Below the pieces are notes generated by a model. That model was not told the origin of the DNA. It was given only the letters and a program-made list of their open reading frames with translations, and made no database searches. Positions 1 through 8,161 of a stretch of DNA of 64,000 nucleotides are shown here, in pieces. The DNA is from CAZRXG01 sp964603985 (lineage in GTDB: Bacteria > Chloroflexota > Anaerolineae > Aggregatilineales > UBA3940), in assembly GCA_964603985.1 (NCBI GenBank), contig CAZRXG010000009.1, positions 1 to 64,000 on the forward strand, written 5' to 3'. Within the stretch, counting starts at the first letter, position 1. Each line of letters starts with the position of its first letter. A program made the position numbers and the translations under genes.

Positions 1-85
1 TGCCGGGGTAGCCCGGTGGGAACGTAGGCCATCGCCAGAAGACTTTTTGCTTTTTTACCCCCCTGACAGTTACACTTGATAGCAA

Positions 86-94
86 TGATATAAT
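86..94 (+). promoter_or_regulatory. Extended -10 promoter of the sigma factor gene
   Basis: TGA followed by TATAAT forms an extended -10 element at 86-94, with no well-spaced -35 box. The transcription start would fall near 100, so an in-frame start codon at 101 would be nearly leaderless and the ATG at 170 becomes the better start. Bases 1-85 hold no gene that I can see; T-rich tracts at 44-57 may belong to the end of an upstream transcript. Confidence 0.5.
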
Positions 95-169
95 TCTGAA
101 ATGGTGCCCTTTTGTGGTAGAATTCACAACAGTCCGCGATTGAGTAGACTTCACACACATGAGTGGCGC

Positions 170-754
170 ATGCCAGACAGCAATCTTGAGGATCGAGAGC
201 TTATCACACGACTGAAATCCGGCGACCTAGGGGCATTGGGCGATCTGTACAGTCGCTACCGTCATCAGATTTATCGCACGGCCCTGGCCATTACCCATGA
301 GACGGCAGCAGCAGAGGACATCCTGCAAGAGTGCTTTTTAAGGGTCTATACATACGCAGATCGCATTGATGAGACCCTACCCCTCTCCCCCTGGCTCTAC
401 CGCGTGACAGTCAACCTCAGCTACACCTGGACGAAGCGCCACCAGCGCCACCGGATCTCCATCGACAACTTCATTGATCGCCTGATCAGCCCGCCCAGAC
501 AGGCCCCTGAGTCGGCTGCCGAGCACACGGAACTCAGAGAGACAATCCACGAGGCTATCGATTCATTGCCGTTTGGGCAGCGGGTGGTCATCGTTCTTCA
601 TTATCTGAATGGGATGAGCCTGGCGGAGATCGCCGAAGTGATTGACTGCCCTGTCGGAACCGTGAAGTCGCGCCTCTATCACGCCCGGCAGAATCTAAAA
701 GAGAAGTTGGAACAGGCTGCCTGGGTGTCAGATGTTGTGCACGGCTACACGTAG
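170..754 (+). CDS. RNA polymerase sigma factor, ECF/sigma-70 family
   Basis: This 194-residue protein is an alternative sigma factor that would direct RNA polymerase to a specific promoter set. Region 2 lies in the first ~90 residues (aromatic and basic helix around YRHQIYRTAL, then the AEDILQECFLRVY segment). A short linker follows, then region 4.2 in the last ~70 residues, with the helix-turn-helix around MSLAEIAEVI and GTVKSRLYHAR. Length fits the ECF group. The open frame extends upstream to 101, but the extended -10 element at 86-94 and the family N-terminus favour the ATG at 170. No anti-sigma factor gene is adjacent; the next gene is on the other strand, so its control is unknown. Confidence 0.9.
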   Translation: MPDSNLEDRELITRLKSGDLGALGDLYSRYRHQIYRTALAITHETAAAEDILQECFLRVYTYADRIDETLPLSPWLYRVTVNLSYTWTKRHQRHRISIDNFIDRLISPPRQAPESAAEHTELRETIHEAIDSLPFGQRVVIVLHYLNGMSLAEIAEVIDCPVGTVKSRLYHARQNLKEKLEQAAWVSDVVHGYT

Positions 755-766
755 CAGCGAGGTATA

Positions 767-1732
767 TCACTCTCCACGCACATAGATTCCTATCACAATC
801 GGCAGCGGCACATAGGCGGGCAGATATTTAGTCTTGTCCCGCAAGTTGACAATCAAACCGCTTGAGCGCCCTCCATCGAGATTGAGCGCCGAATCCAGGC
901 ATAGGTCGGACGCGGCCAGCCAGTTCGCCAGCTCATGCAGCGATAGCAGCGGGTCGTTGCTTAATAAGATGATCACGTGCCCCTGCTCGTCAAGCCCGAT
1001 CACCGTGCGGCGAGCGCGCATGTCTGTTTCGACGGGGAAAGTCGGCTGGCCCCCCGGTAGAAGCAGCAAGGGGTACGACTCAATCGCCTGGTCGAAGCGC
1101 AGACCACGCGGACTGAAGGATGAACGCCCGATTGCGTAGATGCTAACCCTGTCGTCCAGCACAGCGAAGAGACCCGGTACACCAACGCTATCATCGCCGT
1201 AATCCAGCGCCAACGGGTAACCGTACAAGTCTCCATCAACGATTATCCTCCCGACGGGAGTGTGATTACTGGAAAAGAAACCACCGTTTACAATAATCGC
1301 CGCCCCGGTCATGGTCTGCCATTCTTCTATAGAATGCGGCTGCTCTTGGTCGTAGTGCACCCGAAAAACAACCCGCGCCGGGTCCAGCCGCAGAGCATAG
1401 ATATAAGACTGGCCCTCCGCGTCGGGCACGTCCAACCGGATATAACGCTCGCCGACCCCCGGCCAGAGGGTAAACCAGGCGGGTTGAGTGGGTGTGATGG
1501 AGGGAAATGGAGTTGGAGCAGGCAGGGTTATCGGCTGGTCTGTCTCGGTAGCTGTTGCGTCCGGGCTTACAGTCGGGGAGGACGGCGATCTCGTCTCGCC
1601 AGACGTGAGCACACGGACGGTCGGTGTATGTGGCCGCGTGGGAGTGTACCGGAGATCTTCTCCGTCACACGCCAGCAGCAAAACCAGCAGGGGCAAACCG
1701 ATAAGAGCCACTTTTGTAATTCTATATGTCAT
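767..1732 (-). CDS. Phosphodiester glycosidase family (NAGPA domain) lipoprotein
   Basis: The product is a 321-residue exported lipoprotein: a hydrophobic N-terminal segment ends in the lipobox LLLAC, with Cys22 as probable lipid anchor. A Thr/Pro/Ser-rich spacer (about residues 25-85) is followed by a domain with the hallmarks of the phosphodiester glycosidase family related to N-acetylglucosamine-1-phosphodiester alpha-N-acetylglucosaminidase: the IVNGGFF motif, a central GLDEQGH stretch and the C-terminal LNLDGGRSSG motif. The family cleaves sugar phosphodiesters and often acts on the cell envelope; the substrate here is unknown. The gene ends 12 bp past the stop of the convergent sigma factor gene and is divergent from ftsK, with 260 bp between them. 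Confidence 0.85.
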   Translation of the reverse strand: MTYRITKVALIGLPLLVLLLACDGEDLRYTPTRPHTPTVRVLTSGETRSPSSPTVSPDATATETDQPITLPAPTPFPSITPTQPAWFTLWPGVGERYIRLDVPDAEGQSYIYALRLDPARVVFRVHYDQEQPHSIEEWQTMTGAAIIVNGGFFSSNHTPVGRIIVDGDLYGYPLALDYGDDSVGVPGLFAVLDDRVSIYAIGRSSFSPRGLRFDQAIESYPLLLLPGGQPTFPVETDMRARRTVIGLDEQGHVIILLSNDPLLSLHELANWLAASDLCLDSALNLDGGRSSGLIVNLRDKTKYLPAYVPLPIVIGIYVRGE

Positions 1733-1907
1733 CAGTTCTCATCTCACCCGGCGCTGTGCCCGGCCCGCATTCGCCTATATAACATATTGCCAATCCCGGT
1801 CTATAGCAAGGCAAAACACTCTGGCACCCTGGTACCACAATTTGCGTATAGGATCACAGCCAGGGGCAATTGGGCAAGCATCACATCTAGCCTTTGGCGC
1901 TCGTTTG

Positions 1908-1916
1908 TGCTATGAT
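1908..1916 (+). promoter_or_regulatory. Extended -10 element upstream of ftsK
   Basis: TGC plus TATGAT sits 77 bp upstream of the ftsK start, in the 260-bp divergent region. No convincing -35 box is present at 17-bp spacing. The rest of 1733-1992 is comparatively AT-rich and has no further gene. Confidence 0.4.
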
Positions 1917-1992
1917 GAAATTGCAACACAACTTACGGTTCACGACTGGGTTGGATACTCGCTTATTCCAGAGTTAAGTTGGGGTTGATTCG

Positions 1993-4900
1993 ATGTCAGA
2001 TTGGAGAGATTCGTCTGAGCGGCGAGGTGGAACGCGGCCCCTCGGTGGCATCGGACAAGACAAAACAGAAGAGGAAGAACAGTCGTCCCCCTTATCGCGT
2101 CTGAATCCGTTTGCGCGGCAGCAGCAGCCGGATGAGAACGCCCAACGGGGGCAACCTGCTCGAGGTGGAGGAGCTTCACAAGGCCGGTCAGGCGCCGGTC
2201 AGGGGCCCCAACAGGCCGACCAGGAAGGGGGCCTGCTGGGGGGCATTCGTTCACGCCTGCCCGGAGGCGGGGGACGTGGGCAACCGCAGCAAGCCCCCCG
2301 CAGAGGCCCCGGTGATTCCTCCCAGGAGCAGGAAGGTGGTTTGCTGGGAGGCATCCGATCCCGCCTGCCATTTGGTGGCGGGGGAGAGCAGGCCGACAGG
2401 GGCGCACCACCTTCTCAGCGTCCCGGCGGACTGCCCGGTTCGCGTCCCGGGTCGCCATCCCGTCCGGGTGGCAGGCTGCCCGGTTCACAGCCGAGCAGGC
2501 AGGGCAGCCCCTCCCGTCCTGGCGGACAGAGCGGCACCTCACGCCCCGGCGGACTCCCGGGTTCGCGTCCTGGTTCGCCAGCGCGCTCCGGTGGTGGGTT
2601 GCCCGGCTCACAGCCGAGCAGGCAAGGCGGCTCCTCTCGTCCCGGCGGGCTACCCGGTTCACAGCCGGGGTCGCCCTCACGTCTTGGCGGGCNNNNNNNN
2701 NNNNNNNNNNNNNNNNNNNNNNNNNNNNNNNNNNNNNNNNNNNNNNNNNNNNNNNNNNNNNNNNNNNNNNNNNNNNNNNNNNNNNNNNNNNNCCGGTGGT
2801 GGGTTGCCCGGCTCACAGCAGAGCAGGCAGGGCAGCCCCTCCCGTCCTGGCGGGCAGAGCGGCCCCTCCCGTCCCGGCGGGCTACCCGGTTCACAGCCGG
2901 GGTCGCCCTCACGTCTTGGCGGGCAGAGCGGCCCCTCACGCCCCGGCGGACTGCCGGGTTCGCGTCCTGGTTCGCCAGCGCGCTCCGGTGGTGGGTTGCC
3001 CGGCTCACAGCAGAGCAGGCAGGGCAGCCCCTCCCGTCCCGGCGGACAGAGCGGCCCCTCACGCCCCGGCGGACTGCCGGGTTCGCGTCCCGGTTCGCCC
3101 TCCCGTCCGGGTGGAGTTAGCACTCGAGGCACCGGCGGGCGAGCACCGGCATCAACAACCGGCGGACGGACATCCGCGCCCGGCGGGATAAGCCCGTCAC
3201 GCCCCGGCGGCGCACCGTCCACGCGGCCCGGTTCTCCATCCCGGCCCGCAGGCGCTCCTGCCCGGCGCCCATCCAAGCAGCCAGCCCGCACACCCGCCAC
3301 AACTGCCGTCAAGGCAAAGCAGGCGAAAGGGAAGCCAAAGACAAAGGCCCCTGAGCCGGAGCCGCTGCTCTCGTTGGATACCAAGCTTGACATCGTGGGC
3401 ATCGGGCTGATCATCGTAGCCCTGATCACGATGTTGAGCTTCCTGTCCAAGGAGCCGGGGACACTGATCCGTTCGTGGCTGCGTTTTATCTTCCAGTTCT
3501 TTGGCTGGGGTGGGTACGCTGTTCCGATCCCGCTGGCCGCAGTTGGTGTCTGGTTGATCTGGCGTCACTTCGGCGACCAGTTGCCGCCCGTCGATCCCAT
3601 TCGGATCGTCGGCGTGGTCGTTCTCTCTCTGGGACTGCTGACGCTCCTCCAGGCTTCTGCAGCGGCATTCCAGCCCATCGGGCCGGTTTACATCAACCCC
3701 GCCCAGGCCGATCCCTGGGCGGATGCCAAAGCCTGTCCCCCCAGGCCACAAGCTCTGCTCGATCAGGGCTGGATCGTGCAGAATGCCCATTGGGGCAGCT
3801 ACGACATCGCGCGCTGCGGCCACGGTGGCGGCTACATCGGTGCGCTCATCCAGGTCACACTGACCGAGCTAATCGGCGCGCTGCCGGTCTTTGTGCTGGC
3901 AATTGTGGCTCTTGCCGGTGGCGGCATGATGATCGCCCGGTTGACGCTCAAAGAGGCGCTTCAGTTGGGTGCCAAGGGCTACGAACAGCTGCGTGACCGT
4001 CGCTCGGCAACGGCCAAGCCAACCGCCTACAAGCGCACCGAAAAGGGCGAGATGGTTCCGGTTCAGAAAGAGGGTGAGGCCGACAAAGAGGACAAGGATG
4101 TAAAAGCGAAAGAGCCTGACGATAAGGAGCCGGAACCTGAGAAAAAGGAAGCCAAGCCCGCACCTGTCCCGTCCGGGCGTCCTTCGATTGTGACCGGGCG
4201 CGGCCCGGCAGGCACGATGCCCAAGCCCGCTGCTGCGCCTAAGGCGGCGGCCACTACGACGGCGGGCACTGCGACGGCGGCCCCACCCAAGCCGGGTGAG
4301 AGGGCCGAAGCGAAAGCCGCACCGTCCGCACCGCCCCAGCCGGGTGGTGGGGCAGGTCAACTGACCGTCCCGCCCAGGCCCGGCGAGAAGAAAGAGCAGG
4401 CCCCGGCCAGACCCGGTGCGCCCACACCGAGTGGGCCGCCCAAACCCCCGGCTGCCCGACCCGTTGGAGTGCCGGGCGCTCGCCCGCCGGGAGCCGGTGG
4501 GCCTCCGACAGGGGATGTCGGCAGACCGGAAAAGGCCGACGAGGGAGAAGCGGACAAGGCGGAAAAACCGGGCGAGAAGAAAGCCGGGTCCCCCCCCGTG
4601 CCACGGCCAGGCGCGCCGCCTGCCGGTAAACAACCTTCGTCTCGTCCGGGCACTGGCCGCATGTTCGGCCCATCACCACCGGCCTCAATCGGCGGGGCGC
4701 GCCCCGCGCCCAAACCGGCCCGCCCGCCCGCACCGGCCCCTAAAGAGGACAAAGGCCCCCTCTTCGATGACCTGACAGGGAGCAGCCTGGATGAGCTTCA
4801 GGATGCCATTGACCTTGAGGACGAACCACCTACGGACCAGATGATCAAAGAGCTGGTTGAAGATGGAAAGTCGGCCAGCACAAGTGAAGAGAAAGAGCCG

Positions 4901-6676
4901 GAAAAAAAAGCGGGAGGTGAGGAACCGGCGCAGGTGAATAGAGAACCTGCGGCAAAGCAGGCCGAAGCCAAGACGCCTGGGCGGAAGGCCGGTCATCCGG
5001 TATCCTCACCTTCGTCCGACAAGACGGATGGGGGCAAGCAGTCTGCGGCCCCCGCGCCTGCCAAAGGCACCGCCAAGCCCACACCGGCGAAGCCGCCCAA
5101 GGCCGACTCGAAGGCCCCGGCGGATGAAAAGCCCGCGTGGACGCTGCCGTCTGTCGACGCAATGCTCGAACTCTCGGTCGAGAAGTCAATGAGCGACAAA
5201 GAGCTGCGGCGACGCGCCGAGATCATCGAGCAAACGCTCTCCAGCTTTGGCGCGCCCGGGCGGGTCGTCGAGGTCAACCACGGCCCGGTCATCACCCAGT
5301 TTGGCGTGGAGCCGGACTACATCGACGGGCGGGCCGGGAAGAAAATCAAAGTCAAGGTGGGCAAGATCAGCGCCCTGTCTGATGACATGGCGCTCGCGCT
5401 TGCCGCGCCGACCATCCGCGTCGAAGCGCCTGTGCCCGGCAAGGGCTATGTCGGCATCGAGGTGCCAAACGCCGAGCCGAGCATCGTCGGCCTGCGCGAC
5501 GTGATGGACACGCCGGAGTTCCGGAAGCTCAAGTCACCGCTCAGGCTGGCCCTGGGGCAGGATGTCTCCGGGCATCCCATTGTCGCCGACCTGACCAGCA
5601 TGCCCCACCTGCTGATCGCCGGTACCACCGGGTCGGGTAAATCGGTGTGCGTGAACGGCATTATCTGTACCATGCTGATGGCACGCAGGCCCGACGAACT
5701 TAAGATGATCATGATCGACCCCAAGCGGGTTGAGCTGACCAACTACAACGGCATCCCTCACCTCATGGCCCCCGTCGTGACCGAGTTGGAGCGCATCGTG
5801 GGTGTCCTGAAGTGGGTGCAGCGTGAGATGGACGACCGCTATCGCAGGTTCGCCATGGCGGGCGCTCGCAACATCACCGACTACAACAGCCGCGTCGAGC
5901 GCGAACTGGTCGAGGGTGACAAACTATCTTACATCATGGTGATCGTCGATGAGCTGGCCGACCTGATGATGCTCGCCCCCGATGAGACCGAGCGTGTTGT
6001 CACCCGTCTGGCGCAGATGGCCCGCGCCACCGGGATCCACATCATCATCAGCACGCAGCGTCCCAGCGTCGATGTCGTCACCGGCCTGATCAAGGCCAAC
6101 TTCCCCGCACGCATCGCGTTCGCGGTTGCCACCGGCGTCGACTCGCGCGTTATCCTGGATATGCCCGGAGCCGAGAAGCTGCTGGGCCGCGGCGATATGC
6201 TCTTCCAGGCCCCTGATGCCCCGATGCCCGTTCGCCTGCAGGGGGTGTTCGTGTCCGACAAGGAGATCCAGCGCATCGTCGATCACTGGCGTGAGCAGGC
6301 AGCCAAGATGCCCACCACCGAGAAGACCAACTTCTCGTTAACCCGCTCCGGCACATCGCCGCTTGGTACAGGCACCTCATCCGTGACCCTGTCGTCCCCC
6401 TCTGTCCAGAAGTCGCTCTTCCCCGACAACGACGGGAACGGCGTGGACGACCTGTTCGATGAAGCTGTCGCCCTGGTCCGCCAGATGGAAAAGGCGTCGA
6501 TTTCACTCCTGCAACGCCACCTGCGCATTGGCTACACTCGCGCCGCGCGGCTGATCGACATCATGGAAGAGCAGGGGGTGATCGGCCCGCACGAGGGAGG
6601 CAGTAAGCCGCGCCTTGTATTGAACGCCGACGGCGAGCCGCTGGACGACAACCCGGACGACGGTGACGAAGATTGA
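1993..6676 (+). CDS. ftsK: DNA translocase FtsK/SpoIIIE with a giant repetitive linker (interrupted by assembly gap)
   Basis: FtsK pumps chromosomal DNA through the division septum. The N-terminal ~375 residues are Gly/Pro/Ser/Arg-rich repeats interrupted by the 100-N gap. The frame before the gap differs from the frame after it, which is expected because 100 Ns is an arbitrary length; I treat both parts as one gene. About four membrane helices follow (3380-3950), then a Pro/Lys/Glu-rich linker (3980-5130), the alpha/beta motor with Walker A GTTGSGKS near 5620 and Walker B VIVDELADL near 5940, and a C-terminal winged-helix gamma domain (6440-6630) that would read polarity sequences. At more than 1,500 residues it is longer than most FtsK proteins. 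The membrane region, motor and gamma domain all look intact. Confidence 0.93.
2416..3116 (+). repeat. Coding tandem repeats (192-bp period) in ftsK
   Basis: Near-identical segments recur; for example the block encoding SGGGLPGSQ starts at 2588, 2793 and 2985, and the last two are exactly 192 bp apart. The translated unit mixes PGGLPGSRPGSPSRPGG-like and PGSQQSRQGSPS-like modules. A block of about 52 bp ending at 2692, just before the gap, is repeated ending near 2925 after it. Copy number is therefore uncertain. Confidence 0.85.
2693..2792. other. Assembly gap (100 Ns)
   Basis: Exactly 100 Ns, the conventional placeholder for a gap of unknown size, lie inside the ftsK repeat array. The frame change across the gap is explained by the placeholder length and is not evidence of a frameshift. 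Confidence 0.97.
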
Positions 6677-6697
6677 GGGCGATCTGGCGCCGAAGTC

Positions 6698-6725
6698 TTG
6701 CCACATCCGCAAAGGTCGGTATACT
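6698..6725 (+). promoter_or_regulatory. Sigma-70-type promoter of the BMP transporter operon
   Basis: TTGCCA (6698-6703), a 16-bp spacer and TATACT (6720-6725) form a plausible promoter. It lies shortly after ftsK and would give a leader of about 190 nt before the BMP lipoprotein gene. Confidence 0.5.
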
Positions 6726-6728
6726 AGA

Positions 6729-6905
6729 CCCCGCGCTGTGCGGGATGGCCGTCATCCGCCCGACAGCGTAACTGCATATCCGAGATGACGAGGAGGAAAG
6801 GATATCGGTATAAGCCTCAGCGAACAAGCTCAGAAGGACGGTTGCAGCGATGAGATCGCTCACCTTGGATCATCTTTCAGGCAGAGCAAGTTCCATAAGA
6901 GACAC
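6729..6905 (+). promoter_or_regulatory. Structured 5' leader of the BMP lipoprotein gene
   Basis: The ~190-nt leader holds several local stems: CCCGC pairing GCGGG near 6729-6743, ATATCC pairing GGATAT between about 6775 and 6811, and AGCGAT/ATCGCT with a 3-nt loop at 6846-6860. I could not match it to the purine, TPP, cobalamin or c-di-GMP riboswitch consensus. A regulatory role is inference. Confidence 0.3.
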
Positions 6906-6923
6906 TTAAAAGAGGAGAAGCAA

Positions 6924-7976
6924 ATGCGCAAGCAACTACCGATCATTTTTTCAATCCTGTTAGTGTTCACCTTGCTGCTTTCAGCCTGCGGCGGCGGGGC
7001 AACGGGAGAGAAGAAAGCCCGTGTGGCCGTCGTGCTGGACACCGGCGGCGAGAATGACCGCAGCTTCAACGAGTACACCCTCAAGGGTGCCCGCGAGGCA
7101 GCCGAAGAACTCGACCTGGACTTCGCGTATGTCGTCTCTGAGGCAGCAACCGACTACGAGCGCAACATCGAGAACTTCGTCAGCGAGGGCTACAACCTGA
7201 TCATCACCGTTGGCTTCCTGATGGGAGACGCGACGGCTGCCGCCGCCGTGGCCCACCCGGATGTTCACTTCGCCATCATCGACTCCGACTACTACCCCGG
7301 AAACTGCCCGGTGGAAGAGGGCCAGGAAGTTGAGGACTGCTACGCCGAAGTCCTGACCAACGTCACCAGCCTGATGTTCGCCGAGGATGAGACCGGCTAC
7401 CTGGCCGGGGTGCTGGCCGGGTGCATGACCGAGACCGACGTCGTCGGCACCGTCTCCGGCATGGAGATCCCGCCGGTGGTCAGGTTTGTCACCGGCTTCC
7501 AGACGGGCGCAAAGAGCGTCAACCCCGACATTGAGACGCTGAACGTCTACATCCCCGACTTCAACGACCCCGCGACCGGGAAGCAGTCCGGGCAGGAGCA
7601 GCTTGCCCAGGGCGCCGACATTATCTTCGGCGTTGGCGGTAACACCGGCAACGGTGGTCTGCTGGCTGCACACGAGGCGGGCCTGATGGCCATCGGCGTG
7701 GACGTTGACCAGTACTACACCTACCCCGAGGTCTCCGCCTCACTGCTCACCAGTTCGGCCAAGAACATGGACGTGGCGACAGCCGACGCCGTGCGCGCCT
7801 TCGCCGCCGGTGAGCTTAAGGCGGGCATCCGCCTGGCCACGGTCGCCAACGGCGGCGTGGGCCTGGCTCCCTACCACGACTGGGAGGACAAGATCCCGCA
7901 GGAGTGCAAGGACCTGGTCGACGAAGCCCGCGAAGGTCTGGCCAACGGCACGGTCGACACCGGCTACGAAGGATAG
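6924..7976 (+). CDS. BMP-family ABC transporter substrate-binding lipoprotein
   Basis: This 350-residue lipoprotein is the extracytoplasmic binding protein of a BMP (Med/PnrA-like) ABC importer, a family that usually takes up purine or other nucleosides. The signal peptide ends in the lipobox LLLSAC with Cys22. The mature protein starts with the family pattern VAVVLDTGGENDRSFNE and retains the typical ITVGF, GYLAGVLAG and ADIIFGVGG segments of the two-lobed fold. An AGGAG ribosome site sits 8-12 bases before the ATG. It is first in an operon with the ATPase and two permeases downstream. A strong hairpin after its stop codon probably makes it more abundant than the membrane subunits. The exact ligand cannot be read from sequence. 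Confidence 0.92.
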   Translation: MRKQLPIIFSILLVFTLLLSACGGGATGEKKARVAVVLDTGGENDRSFNEYTLKGAREAAEELDLDFAYVVSEAATDYERNIENFVSEGYNLIITVGFLMGDATAAAAVAHPDVHFAIIDSDYYPGNCPVEEGQEVEDCYAEVLTNVTSLMFAEDETGYLAGVLAGCMTETDVVGTVSGMEIPPVVRFVTGFQTGAKSVNPDIETLNVYIPDFNDPATGKQSGQEQLAQGADIIFGVGGNTGNGGLLAAHEAGLMAIGVDVDQYYTYPEVSASLLTSSAKNMDVATADAVRAFAAGELKAGIRLATVANGGVGLAPYHDWEDKIPQECKDLVDEAREGLANGTVDTGYEG

Positions 7977-8012
7977 TAGACCCGGCTACCATAACTACAA
8001 GCCACGACTACG

Positions 8013-8049
8013 AAAGGAGGGTGCTACGCATGCGCAGCGCCCTCCTTTT
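8013..8049 (+). terminator. Intercistronic hairpin/terminator after the BMP gene
   Basis: A 13-pair stem (AAAGGAGGGTGCT with its complement, one G-T pair) with an inner CGCATGCG palindrome ends in TTTT. It lies between the binding-protein gene and the ATPase gene, and likely stops or attenuates most transcripts or stabilises the upstream mRNA. Confidence 0.75.
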
Positions 8050-8053
8050 CAAA

Positions 8054-8084
8054 TTGGACATCCGGACATCTTCTCATATATAAT
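8054..8084 (+). promoter_or_regulatory. Internal promoter before the ABC ATPase gene
   Basis: TTGGAC (8054-8059) and a perfect TATAAT (8079-8084) are separated by 19 bp, directly after the hairpin at 8013-8049. This could provide separate expression of the ATPase and permeases. The spacing is longer than ideal. Confidence 0.45.
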
Positions 8085-8161
8085 TCTAGCCCTGTAAGCC
8101 GTCTACAATTACAGGCTTCCGTCCCACAAAGTGAAGAGCAAGCCCACTTCAGGAAAATGCT

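Noticed and set aside
2693..2792. Apparent frameshift in ftsK
   Set aside because: The frame change coincides with exactly 100 Ns, an arbitrary gap length.
2415..4633. Several long minus-strand open frames across ftsK
   Set aside because: They are GC-rich mirror frames of the repeat and linker region; they have no family motifs, and the plus strand codes a clear FtsK.
6729..6905. Purine riboswitch before the BMP gene
   Set aside because: The conserved purine riboswitch core is not visible; only generic stems are seen.
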